This document shows, piece by piece, positions 34,380 through 44,811 of a stretch of 64,000 nucleotides of DNA. The notes under the pieces were generated by a model. That model was not told where the DNA came from, searched no databases, and saw only the letters and a program-made list of their open reading frames with translations. Where the stretch lies: contig JAWSUF010000015.1 of the NCBI GenBank assembly GCA_033549365.1, positions 1-64,000 of the forward strand. The letters run 5' to 3'. The first letter of the stretch is position 1. Every line of letters starts with the position of its first letter. A program made the translations under genes and the position numbers. This DNA comes from Acidobacteriota bacterium. Its GTDB lineage: Bacteria; Acidobacteriota; Aminicenantia; Aminicenantales; Saccharicenantaceae.

Positions 34380-34793
34380 CTATGAATTTTCCGGACGGCG
34401 CCCGGCGCTTGTCCGAATGTATTCGATGATATCCTCCAGGTCATCCCCCGGCCCGAAAACCCGGTCGACGCCCAGATCTTTCAATTTTCCCTGGTCTTTG
34501 GTCGGGATGATGCCGCCTCCCGTCAGCAGGCGGTCCCCGATGCCGTTTTGGTCCATGAGTTCCCGGACTTTCCGGAAATGAACCATGTGGGCGCCGGAAA
34601 GAATGGACAAACCGATGGCGTCGGCATCCTCCTCGACGGCCGCCCGCACGATGCTTTCCGGCGTCTGCTGAAGCCCGAGATAGACGACTTCCATTCCGGC
34701 TTCGACCAGGGCCCGGGCGACGACCTTGACGCCCCGGTCGTGTCCGTCGAGTCCGGGTTTGGCGACGATCACCTTGATTTTTTTTGCGGCCAT
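34380..34793 (-). CDS. B12-binding small subunit of an acyl-CoA mutase (IcmB-like)
   Basis: 137 residues from ATG 34793. It is a stand-alone cobalamin-binding domain with the base-off DxHxxG motif in GLDGHDRG, followed by LSILSGAHMVHF and the GGGIIP loop. The small-subunit sequence (VVYLGLQQTPE, DADAIGLSILSGAH) resembles isobutyryl-CoA mutase small subunits closely. It pairs with the large subunit encoded 16 nt upstream. Confidence 0.9.
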   Translation of the reverse strand: MAAKKIKVIVAKPGLDGHDRGVKVVARALVEAGMEVVYLGLQQTPESIVRAAVEEDADAIGLSILSGAHMVHFRKVRELMDQNGIGDRLLTGGGIIPTKDQGKLKDLGVDRVFGPGDDLEDIIEYIRTSAGRRPENS

Positions 34794-34809
34794 CGTTCCT
34801 CTCCTCCCG

Positions 34810-36436
<1,627 letters not shown>

Positions 36437-36453
<17 letters not shown>

Positions 36454-37423
36454 CGGTGGGCCTCGCATTCTTGAATTCGATGAGGATCCTCGAACAGACA
36501 TCGCGGACGAAACGATAGGGCGGCCGGCGCTCCTTGAGGAGCGTTTCCGCCGCGGCCCGGATGTCGATCTTCCCGTTTGTTCCCATGGAGAACTTTTCCC
36601 AGAGATCCTCGCGAAGGGCTTTTCGGATTTCGGCTTCGAGGCGTTCCCGCCGTTTTTCATCATATCGTCCCGACTGAACGTATTCACCGACGGCGTCTTC
36701 CATGGCGGCGTGGGCTTCGTCGAGGCCGATATTCCGGTCGGCGGAAAGGGAAAGGACGGGAGGAGCGGTCTTTTCCCGCCGGCCGCCGCTGATTTCGAAA
36801 AGGAACCGCAGGGATTCGAGGAGAGCGTTGGCACCGGGAAGATCGATCTTGTTGACCAGAAACAGGTCGGCGATTTCCAGGATCCCCGACTTGAGCGTCT
36901 GGATGACGTCTCCCGCGCCCGGCTGCAGGATGAGAAGAATCAGATCGGCGCAGGTCATGACGTCGAGTTCCGCCTGGCCGACGCCGACGGTTTCGATGAA
37001 GATCCGGTCCATGCCGAAGGCGTCCAGAATTTCGGCGGCATAAGGCGCGGCGGGTGAGAGCCCGCCGGTTCCTTCCCGGGAGGCCAGGGAACGGATAAAC
37101 ACGCCGGAATCGCCGAGGTTATGCATCCGGACGCGGTCGCCCAGAAAGGCGCCTCCCGAGAAGGGGCTGGAAGGATCGACGGCCAGGATTCCGACGGAAT
37201 GACCGGCGGCGACGGCCCGCTTGGCCAGGCCGGCCGTCACGGTGCTTTTTCCGACCCCGGGAGGGCCGGTCACGCCGATCCGGACGGCGCCTTTCCGGCG
37301 GGGAAGAACGGCGTCGAGAATTTCCGGAATGGATCGGGGATCGTTTTCGATCCGGCTGATCAAACGGGCGCAGGCCAAAGTGCGGCCCTGAAAAAAATCC
37401 TCCAGGAGTGCTGTGACTGCCAT
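36437..37423 (-). CDS. meaB: MeaB/ArgK-family GTPase, B12 mutase chaperone
   Basis: 328 residues. G1 motif GPPGVGKST, then [34 protein letters not shown] for switch and Walker B, and NKIDL for base recognition. The family gates cofactor loading and rescues inactive adenosylcobalamin mutases. It is the first gene of the seven-gene minus-strand operon, and its coding end overlaps the mutase large-subunit start, so coupling to the mutase is expected. A TTGACA/TATAGT promoter lies 17 nt before the ATG. Confidence 0.94.
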
Positions 37424-37440
37424 AAGCTTAAGGAAAAACG

Positions 37441-37470
37441 ACTATAGCGTCATTATGATGCGGATGTCAA
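37441..37470 (-). promoter_or_regulatory. promoter of the mutase/beta-oxidation operon
   Basis: Minus strand TTGACA (37470-37465), 18-bp spacer, TATAGT (37446-37441). The -10 box is 17 nt from ATG 37423, leaving a leader of only about 10 nt without a clear Shine-Dalgarno sequence. I saw no cobalamin riboswitch in this short region. Confidence 0.7.
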
Positions 37471-37580
37471 GAACAGAGCGGGTTTGGAATATCGGGGGAA
37501 GAAAACCGACCGGATTGCGTCCAAATGATATGGGATTTTTATATCAAAGATCCGGGCTGAATCCTTTTGGAGGTGCTGAC

Positions 37581-39152
37581 ATGATCCGAAGAGCCGCGGC
37601 GGGATGCCTCGCCCTGATGTGGATCTCTCTTCTGCCGTTGCAGGGTCTCGATGAAGAAAAGACGCTGGCGTTGTCCCTGGACGAATGCATCGCCCGAACC
37701 GTGACAAGCAATCTGGGGTTGGCCGTGGAAAGGATCACGCCGGCCATTGCCGACGTTTCCGTCGATCTGGCCAGGGAACGATTTTTGCCCTCCATGACCT
37801 CCCATTTCAATAAACAGGATACCAATTCCGCCTCTTTCTCGTTTCTGGATGCCTCGGAGACCGTCACCACGCTGCAGAACGACTATTCCCTTCAGATCGC
37901 CCAGGTTATTCCCACGGGGGCCAATTTCGCGCTGGGATTGACGGGCTATATGACGGACACCAACAGGCGTTTCCAGAGCATCAACCCCCGTTACGGCAAC
38001 ACGCTTCGCTTCACGTTTTCCCAACCGCTTTTGAAGGATTTCGGCCCCAAAATGAGTCGCCGGGACATTCTCGTCGCCAAAAACAACCGGGACGTCTCCG
38101 AACAACTTTTTCAACAGGCTCTCGAGGACACGGTTTACAGCGCGGAAAGCGCCTATTGGAATCTGGTCTACAGCATCGAAAACCTGAAGGTCAGAAGGCA
38201 GTCTCTGAAGCTGGCCCAGGAATTGCTCGAGAAAAACAGGGCGGAAATCCAGGCCGGCACGCTCGCCCCTATCGAAATTCTCACCGCGGAGGCCGATGTG
38301 GCGACACGGGAGGCGGATATCCTGGAGGCCGAGACCCTGGTCAGAAATTTTGAGGACCTCCTCAAGACCATCATCAACCTTCCGGCCGAATTCGAGGATG
38401 TGGAATCCGTGCGTATCAGGCCCACGGACGCCCCGTCCGTCCGCCGCGAAGATTTGAGTCTGGATCGGGCTCTGAAGACGGCCATGGCCCGCCGGCCCGA
38501 CCTTCAGGCGTCACGGATCGATCTCCGGACCCGGGAACTCAATATGAGCTATGCCCGCAACCAGCTCTTCCCCGATCTTCGTCTCCAAGCGTCCTACTGG
38601 AGCCCCGGCATCTCGGGCGACCAGATCCTTTATGAAGGCGGAAACGCCCTGACCGGCGCCGTCATCGGCATTGTTCCCGGCGGCAGTTCGGACGCCCTGA
38701 GGGATGCCGTGAATTTCCGATACAAGAACTGGTCCGTGGGATTGTCTCTGTCGTTTCCTCTCAACAATATTCTGACCCGGGCCCTTTACAAGCAGAACAA
38801 ACTCGGCCTCGAGCAAGCCAGGATCAGACTCCAGAACAGCGAACAGCGGGCTTTTCTGGAAATCCGGAATGCCGTCCGGACGGCCGAGGCCAATTATCTG
38901 AGGATATCAGCCTACCGGGCCGCCCGTGAGCTGGCCCAAAGAAAGCTCGAAGCCGAGGAGGAAAAATTCAAGGTCGGCCTGAGCACGAATTATTTTATTC
39001 TGCAATATCAGAGAGATCTGGCCTCGGCCCAAATCATGGAGCTCCGGGCCCTCGTGGACTATAGTATTTCGCTGGCCAACCTCGACCGGGTGCAGGGAAC
39101 CGGAGTGCGATTGGTCGCCGCGGATGAAGTCGAAAACGGAAACAACTTGTGA
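37581..39152 (+). CDS. TolC-family outer-membrane efflux channel
   Basis: 523 residues from ATG 37581, which has a GGAGGT site and begins with a signal peptide (MIRRAAAGCLALMWISLLPLQG). Two repeated OEP halves are visible: long alpha-helical coiled coils with Glu/Ala/Leu periodicity around LSLDECIARTV and RADIQAGTLAP-like turns, and ETLVRNFEDLLK, with the second half starting near LSLDRALKTAMARRPDLQASR. It forms the trimeric outer-membrane duct of the tripartite pump. Gene order is TolC, then MFP, then RND, with overlaps, whereas classical operons usually put MFP first. Confidence 0.92.
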   Translation: MIRRAAAGCLALMWISLLPLQGLDEEKTLALSLDECIARTVTSNLGLAVERITPAIADVSVDLARERFLPSMTSHFNKQDTNSASFSFLDASETVTTLQNDYSLQIAQVIPTGANFALGLTGYMTDTNRRFQSINPRYGNTLRFTFSQPLLKDFGPKMSRRDILVAKNNRDVSEQLFQQALEDTVYSAESAYWNLVYSIENLKVRRQSLKLAQELLEKNRAEIQAGTLAPIEILTAEADVATREADILEAETLVRNFEDLLKTIINLPAEFEDVESVRIRPTDAPSVRREDLSLDRALKTAMARRPDLQASRIDLRTRELNMSYARNQLFPDLRLQASYWSPGISGDQILYEGGNALTGAVIGIVPGGSSDALRDAVNFRYKNWSVGLSLSFPLNNILTRALYKQNKLGLEQARIRLQNSEQRAFLEIRNAVRTAEANYLRISAYRAARELAQRKLEAEEEKFKVGLSTNYFILQYQRDLASAQIMELRALVDYSISLANLDRVQGTGVRLVAADEVENGNNL

Positions 39153-39166
39153 AGAAGGATGACGAT

Positions 39167-40444
39167 ATGAAGACTTTGAAGATCGGCAAGTTTGAAATCC
39201 CGCGCAAAACCATGGCGGCGATCCTGGGGATCATCGTCCTGGGGTTCCTGGGCTGGAGGGTCCTTCGGGCCGTTTTTCCGTCCGGACAAGGTCCGGGGGG
39301 CGGTCCGGGAAGCGTGGCCGTGGCCGTCGAAATCGGCCCCGTCCGGATCAGTTCGCTGAGAGACATGGGCCTGTTTTCCGGGACATTGATCTCCAAATCC
39401 CATGTCGTTGTCGCCCCCAAAATATCGGGCAAGCTGAACAGGCTTCTTGTCGATATCGGTGACCCGGTGACGAGCGGCCAGCTTGTGGCCGTACTTGAGG
39501 ATGAAGAATACCAGCAGCAGGTCATTCAGGCGGAAGCCGACCTCCGCGTCGCTCGCGCCAACCTGGAAGAGGCCGCGAGCTCCCTCGACATGAGCGCGAA
39601 AGACCTGGAGCGGGCGAGAACCCTGCATCAGAAAGGGATCCAATCGGACTCCCAGCTGGACGCCGTGATCGCTCAGAACGGCGCCCAGCAGGCCCGCTAC
39701 AATGTCGCCGTGGCCCAGTTGGCCAACCGCGAGGCCGCTCTTCAGACGGCCCGGGTTCGACTGTCCTATACGCGGATCGCGGCCTTATGGGAAACCGGCG
39801 GCGCCGTAAGGTACGTGGGCGAGAGATTCGTCGATCAGGGCGCCCTGCTATCGGCCAATGCGCCGATTCTGTCCATCGTCGAACTCCACCCGATCACGGC
39901 CGTCATCCATGTCACCGACAGGGAGTATTTCCGCTTGAGGATCGATCAGCCGGCTGCGGTGTTGAGCAGCGCCTTCCCGGAGAAGTCCTTCAACGGCCGG
40001 GTCGTCCGCGTTGCTCCGCTTCTCAAGGAGACATCGCGGCAGGCCCGGGTCGAAATCGAAATTGACAACCCCGAAAAACTTCTCAAGCCGGGCATGTTCA
40101 TCAATGCCCAGATCGAGTTCGACCGGCGCGAGAATGTCACGGTTGTGCCGTTCAATGCCGTCGCGACCCGCGACGGTCAGGCGGGAGTCTTTTTGATCGA
40201 CCTCGAAAACACAAGAGCTCGTTTCCAGCCGGTTCAGACGGGCATCGTGGAGGGCAACCTCGTTGAAATCGTCGAGCCCGCCTCGATCTCCGGATATGTG
40301 GTCACGCTCGGGCATTATCTTCTGGAAAGAGAAGGCGGCGTCATTTTGCCCCCCGGAGCTCCGGTTTCCGGAAACGGGGAGGGCGGCAAGATGCCTGCCA
40401 AACCGGACGGCAAAACGGACTCGTCCCAGGGAGGCCGGCTGTGA
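39167..40444 (+). CDS. RND efflux periplasmic adaptor (membrane fusion protein)
   Basis: 425 residues from ATG 39167 (AAGGA site), with one N-terminal TM (MAAILGIIVLGFLGWRVL) and then the HlyD-type layout: lipoyl half-motifs (VVVAPKISGKLNRLLVDIGDPVTSGQ), a helical hairpin (about 110-170), a beta barrel (ITAVIHVTDREYFRL) and a membrane-proximal domain (KPGMFINAQIEF). It bridges the RND pump and TolC. The stop overlaps the RND start (GTGA). Confidence 0.92.
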   Translation: MKTLKIGKFEIPRKTMAAILGIIVLGFLGWRVLRAVFPSGQGPGGGPGSVAVAVEIGPVRISSLRDMGLFSGTLISKSHVVVAPKISGKLNRLLVDIGDPVTSGQLVAVLEDEEYQQQVIQAEADLRVARANLEEAASSLDMSAKDLERARTLHQKGIQSDSQLDAVIAQNGAQQARYNVAVAQLANREAALQTARVRLSYTRIAALWETGGAVRYVGERFVDQGALLSANAPILSIVELHPITAVIHVTDREYFRLRIDQPAAVLSSAFPEKSFNGRVVRVAPLLKETSRQARVEIEIDNPEKLLKPGMFINAQIEFDRRENVTVVPFNAVATRDGQAGVFLIDLENTRARFQPVQTGIVEGNLVEIVEPASISGYVVTLGHYLLEREGGVILPPGAPVSGNGEGGKMPAKPDGKTDSSQGGRL

Positions 40445-43400
40445 ATCTCTCTGATTTCTCCATCAAGCGTCCCGTCTTCACGACCATGATCGTCCTGGCC
40501 GTCATGGCCGTGGGTCTTGTTTCCGTCTCGCGGCTTCCCATCGATCTCATGCCCGACATCACCTTCCCCACGCTCAATATTTCCACTTCCTACGAAAACA
40601 CGGGCCCGGAGGAAATTGAGCAGATCATCACCCGGCCGATCGAAGAGGCCATGAGCGCGGTTCCGGGCGTCGAGGAAGTCTTTTCCGTCTCGTCCGAAGG
40701 AAACAGCAACGTGCGGGTCATGTTTTCCTGGGGTGTCGACCTCAATGCCGCGGCCGATGACGTCCGCGAGCGTCTCGACCGCGTGATCTCCCGGCTGCCG
40801 CCCGATATCAACCGTCCGACTCTCCGGAAATTCGATCCGGCCCAGAGGCCCATTCTCATGATCGGCGCCCTGAGCAATCTGGATCCCATCCAGATGCGGC
40901 GGATTATCGACGAGCAGATATCCTACCGGATCGAGCGCGTCCCGGGCGTGGCGTCGATCGATATCTGGGGCGGCCGCGAACGCGAAATCCAGGTCAATAT
41001 CCATCCCGACAAAGTCAAGGCCCTCGGCCTTCCCCTGGACTTGATCATCACAAAAATCCGCCAGGAAAACATCGACCTTCCGGCGGGAATCATTGAGAGG
41101 GGGAATTACGACATCCTCGTCCGCATTCCAGGAGTTTATACCAACCTGGATCAGATCCGCGAGACGGTTGTGGCCATAAGGGACGGCGTGCCCATTCAGC
41201 TCAGGGAAATCGCCGATGTCGACGACACCTTCCGCAGAATCACCCGCGTCGTCCGCATCAACGGTCTTCCGGGAACAAGGATCGCGATCTACAAGCAATC
41301 GGGAACCAATACCGTCCAGGTCGCCGAAGGCGTTCTCAGGGAAATCGAAAGAATCCAGGAGGACATCCCCCAGATCCAGCTTCTTCCGGTATCGGACAGC
41401 TCGGAATATATCAAGAACGCCATCCGCAATGTCAGTTCCACGGCGGTCTACGGCGGAATCCTGGCGGTTTTCGTGCTGCTGTTGTTCCTGACCAATATCC
41501 GGAGCACATTCGTTATCGCCACCGCCATCCCCATCTCCATCGTGGCGACGTTCAGTCTGATTTATTTCGGCGGTTTCACTTTGAATGTCATGACGCTGGG
41601 CGGATTGGCTCTCGGCATCGGAATGCTCCTCGACAACTCCATCGTCGTTCTGGAAAATATTTTCCGGCTGCAGGAGTCCGGAGAACCGCCCCGAAAGGCC
41701 GCTTCGGAGGGAACCCGGGAGGTTTCATCGGCCATTGTGGCCAGCACCTTGACCACGCTGGCCGTATTCATGCCTATGGTCTTTATCCGGGGCATGAGCG
41801 GCATCATGTTCAAACAACTGGCCTACGTGGTCAGCTTTGCTCTCATTTGCTCGTTGTTTGTCTCGCTGACCATGATTCCCATGCTGTCGAGCCGCTTTCT
41901 CCGGTTGACCCGTCCGAACGACACGAATTCCCGGGAAGCGGTCGGGAAGCTTGTCGCCGGCATCCGCAGCGTTTTCGTAAAAATGGAAAACAGATATAAA
42001 AAGATTCTCCATTTTTCATTGAACCACCGGGCGGCCGTCCTGGGCGGGGCCGCCCTGCTCCTTGTCGGAAGCATCTTCCTCGCCAGGCTCGTCGGCAACG
42101 AATTCATGCCGTCTACGGACGAAGGCGAGGTGAGCGTCACGGTCGAGATGGAAGTCGGCACACGCCTGGCCGTCATCGACGAGCGTTTCAAAGTGATTGC
42201 CGACATCGTCAGGCGGAATGTCCCGGAAATGCGGACCATCGAGGAAAGCATCGGCGGCGGCGGTTGGAGACGCGGCTCCCAATCCGGGAATGTCACCGTC
42301 AAGCTCGTGCCCCGGTCGCAGCGTTCGAGATCGAGCGAGCAAATCGCAGCCGATCTCCGGCGAAATCTTCGGAATATTCCCGGAACCGTCATCCGGACCC
42401 GGGCGAGCGGCGGCCAGTTCATGTTCCGGGGCGGCGGCGGGGCGGAAAGAGTCCAGGTTGAAATCCGCGGCTACGATATAGAAACAGGGGAAGCTCTGGC
42501 CCAGCAGGTGAGGCGAATCGTTGAGGGCGTCCCCGGCGTCGCCGATGTCCGGCTCAGCCGGGATGTCGGCAATCCCGAGGAGCTTCTCATCATCGACAGA
42601 CAAGCGGCCGCGGACATGAAACTTTCCGTGTCCCAGATCGGCCGGACGGTCCAGACCGTTCTGACGGGCACCCAAGCCAGCATGTTCCGCGAGAGCGGCG
42701 ATGAATTCCGCATCCTCGTCAGGATCAAGGATGCCGAACGGTTGAGCATGGAAGACATCCTCGACATGACGCTCACCAATTCGGACGGGCGGCCGGTCAG
42801 CCTGCGCAATGTCGTCGACGTCCAGCCCCGGCGCGGCCCGCAACGCATCGAAAGGCGGGACCGGGAGCGCGTTCTGACCATCTCGGCCGAAATTCAGAAC
42901 CGGGATCTTGGGTCGATTTTGTCCGACATCCGGGCCGGGATCCGCACCATCCCCATGCCCCGGGATTTCGCGGTCACGTTTACGGGGGATTTCGAGGAAC
43001 AGCAGAAAGCGTTCCGGGAACTCCTGGTCAGCATCATCCTGGCCCTGTTGCTGGTCTACATGATCATGGCCATGCTCTATGAGTCCGTGCGCGATCCGTT
43101 CATCGTCATGTTTTCCGTTCCCATGGCGGCCATCGGCGTCATCTGGATGCTTTTTCTGACGGGCACAACGTTCAACATCCAATCGTACATCGGTTGCATC
43201 ATGCTGGGCGGGATCGTGGTCAACAACGCCATTCTCCTGGTGGACCACATCAATCTTCTCCGCCGCCGCGATAAGATGCCGATGCGCGCGGCGATCGAGG
43301 AAGCCGGCCGGCGGCGCCTTCGTCCCATTCTGATGACGGCAATGACGACCATCATGGCCATGATGCCCCTGGCCCTGGGGATCAGGGAAGGCAGCGAAGC

Positions 43401-43518
43401 CCAGGCGCCCATGGCCCGGGCGGTGGTGGGCGGTCTGATGAGTTCGACCCTGATCACCCTGCTCATTATTCCCGTCGTCTATTCGTTTTTTGCCAGCCGA
43501 AAAACCGAAGAATCCTGA
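40441..43518 (+). CDS. RND-family inner-membrane efflux transporter (AcrB/MexB-like)
   Basis: 1,025 residues, the normal length of a drug/hydrophobe RND pump. N terminus NLSDFSIKRPVFTTMIVLAVMA (TM1); large periplasmic porter loops; TM4 reads LGIGMLLDNSIVVLENI. At the proton-relay position the first Asp is kept, while the second Asp of AcrB/MexB is Asn, as in many HAE-type pumps of Gram-positive and environmental bacteria. TM10-12 are present (SYIGCIMLGGIVVNNAILLVDHIN). The GTG start overlaps the MFP stop. Substrates cannot be predicted. Confidence 0.93.
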   Translation: MNLSDFSIKRPVFTTMIVLAVMAVGLVSVSRLPIDLMPDITFPTLNISTSYENTGPEEIEQIITRPIEEAMSAVPGVEEVFSVSSEGNSNVRVMFSWGVDLNAAADDVRERLDRVISRLPPDINRPTLRKFDPAQRPILMIGALSNLDPIQMRRIIDEQISYRIERVPGVASIDIWGGREREIQVNIHPDKVKALGLPLDLIITKIRQENIDLPAGIIERGNYDILVRIPGVYTNLDQIRETVVAIRDGVPIQLREIADVDDTFRRITRVVRINGLPGTRIAIYKQSGTNTVQVAEGVLREIERIQEDIPQIQLLPVSDSSEYIKNAIRNVSSTAVYGGILAVFVLLLFLTNIRSTFVIATAIPISIVATFSLIYFGGFTLNVMTLGGLALGIGMLLDNSIVVLENIFRLQESGEPPRKAASEGTREVSSAIVASTLTTLAVFMPMVFIRGMSGIMFKQLAYVVSFALICSLFVSLTMIPMLSSRFLRLTRPNDTNSREAVGKLVAGIRSVFVKMENRYKKILHFSLNHRAAVLGGAALLLVGSIFLARLVGNEFMPSTDEGEVSVTVEMEVGTRLAVIDERFKVIADIVRRNVPEMRTIEESIGGGGWRRGSQSGNVTVKLVPRSQRSRSSEQIAADLRRNLRNIPGTVIRTRASGGQFMFRGGGGAERVQVEIRGYDIETGEALAQQVRRIVEGVPGVADVRLSRDVGNPEELLIIDRQAAADMKLSVSQIGRTVQTVLTGTQASMFRESGDEFRILVRIKDAERLSMEDILDMTLTNSDGRPVSLRNVVDVQPRRGPQRIERRDRERVLTISAEIQNRDLGSILSDIRAGIRTIPMPRDFAVTFTGDFEEQQKAFRELLVSIILALLLVYMIMAMLYESVRDPFIVMFSVPMAAIGVIWMLFLTGTTFNIQSYIGCIMLGGIVVNNAILLVDHINLLRRRDKMPMRAAIEEAGRRRLRPILMTAMTTIMAMMPLALGIREGSEAQAPMARAVVGGLMSSTLITLLIIPVVYSFFASRKTEES

Positions 43519-43582
43519 AGGACCCAATTTTCCATCGCCGAGTTCCGGGTCTTCGCGAAGTCGGTCGAATAACCGCCCCGGG

Positions 43583-44719
43583 CTAAAACCGGCGGAGGGC
43601 CTTCCGGATGATTCCGCCGAGCCGGACCGCCTCATCCAAAGTCGGCGTGGAAATCCGGGTTGCCGTCGGCCAGTCCATACCGCCGAGTAAAGCCGGTGTG
43701 GTTGGGGGAAGCCTGCGCGGAGGAATCATGATCGGTTCCTGGGGTGGAGCCGTTGCGCCGGATCGCGGGATCCGGTAGGTCCGGCCGGCGCGAATCAGGT
43801 TGCCGCTCAGTCCGTTCGCCCTCTGAATGGCCCGAACCGTTGTGCCGTAGCGGCGGGCCAGGTGTCCCAGAGTCTCGCCTTCGCGGACCCGGTGCGGGAT
43901 CGTGAAAACGGGGGGGTCGATGACTTTCAGACGGAGAAGATGCGGATAAACCCGCCGTCCGAGTTCCTGAGCCTCGGGATTGAAGAAACGCACGTGGTAG
44001 TGCGTGCGATGACCCGCGACATGGCGGATCAGGGCCCCGCGCGATCCTTTGACGAACTGAAAGATCCCGTCCAGCCACTCCTTGTCCTCGCCGATCGAAA
44101 GCGCGTAATGGTAGAGAGGCTTTTGGATTCTCCAGTCGAGAAGAATGGTTTCGACGTCGGTCAAAGCAGTCAGGGCCCGCACCAGCGCCCAATTTCGGGG
44201 AAGATCGAGATTGGTCGCAGTTCCCGGAATTCGCCAGTGTGTCTTGCCGTCCTTGTAGTAGAATCCGAAGTCGACGTCACGGCCGGCCTGGTGCGTGGCA
44301 TGGCGCCGGAGCTGTCTGCCGCCGGGATGGCTGATATCGCCGATTGCGAGAGGCTGTGTTCCGGGGAAGATCCGTGCCACGGTTCGGAGCGCCGTTTGGA
44401 CAAAAGCGATGGTCTCGCGTGTTCCATAGGATTCGCCGGGATGGATGATCTCCCATTCGGGAGCCGGCGGCAGCGGTATGGAGCCCAGCTGCAGTCCGCT
44501 GCCGGGAGCCCCGATGGAAAGGGACGCCAGGGAATGCGGATCGGTTGCGATGCGCTCGGCCAACTCGTCATCCGAGAGACTCAACGGCGGGAAGGGGAGT
44601 CCGGTCTCCGCGCCGTCAGGTTGGGCGTCATTGGGGGTTTCCCCTTTCGATAGAGCGAGAATATCGGCCGTCCACCCGGTGCCGAAGCCCAGCCATGCGG
44701 CAAGAATCAACGATATCAT
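43583..44719 (-). CDS. mepA: penicillin-insensitive murein endopeptidase (MepA, M74) with LysM domain
   Basis: 378 residues with an N-terminal signal or anchor sequence. The MepA zinc site is visible: HATHQAGRDVDFG (His and Asp ligands) and later GHRTHYHVRF. Residues about 270-320 form a LysM peptidoglycan-binding module (HRVREGETLGHLARRYG), followed by a Pro-rich tail. M74 enzymes cleave the D-Ala-meso-DAP crosslink, so this is a periplasmic cell-wall hydrolase, here tethered to glycan by LysM, which E. coli MepA lacks. A GAGGAC site and a moderate promoter precede ATG 44719. Confidence 0.9.
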   Translation of the reverse strand: MISLILAAWLGFGTGWTADILALSKGETPNDAQPDGAETGLPFPPLSLSDDELAERIATDPHSLASLSIGAPGSGLQLGSIPLPPAPEWEIIHPGESYGTRETIAFVQTALRTVARIFPGTQPLAIGDISHPGGRQLRRHATHQAGRDVDFGFYYKDGKTHWRIPGTATNLDLPRNWALVRALTALTDVETILLDWRIQKPLYHYALSIGEDKEWLDGIFQFVKGSRGALIRHVAGHRTHYHVRFFNPEAQELGRRVYPHLLRLKVIDPPVFTIPHRVREGETLGHLARRYGTTVRAIQRANGLSGNLIRAGRTYRIPRSGATAPPQEPIMIPPRRLPPTTPALLGGMDWPTATRISTPTLDEAVRLGGIIRKALRRF

Positions 44720-44735
44720 GTGTCCTCGACCTTAC

Positions 44736-44765
44736 CTTTTACCCTTGCCGGCATCCCCAGGTCAA
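44736..44765 (-). promoter_or_regulatory. possible promoter for the murein endopeptidase gene
   Basis: Minus strand TTGACC (44765-44760), 18-bp spacer, TAAAAG (44741-44736), 16 nt before ATG 44719. Both hexamers deviate from consensus. Confidence 0.4.
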
Positions 44766-44811
44766 GCTTTCAAAACCGCCATTCTCGAGGCCCTGAAGAA
44801 ATAGGCCCGGA

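Noticed and set aside
36454-36834. N-terminal extension of the mutase large subunit
   Set aside because: It reads through the MeaB gene in another frame with Ser/Pro/Lys-rich nonsense. GTG 36453 gives the normal length of about 547 residues.
37424-37580. Cobalamin riboswitch controlling the B12-dependent mutase operon
   Set aside because: The promoter leaves a leader of only about 10 nt, too short for a B12 riboswitch, and no B12-box-like sequence is seen.
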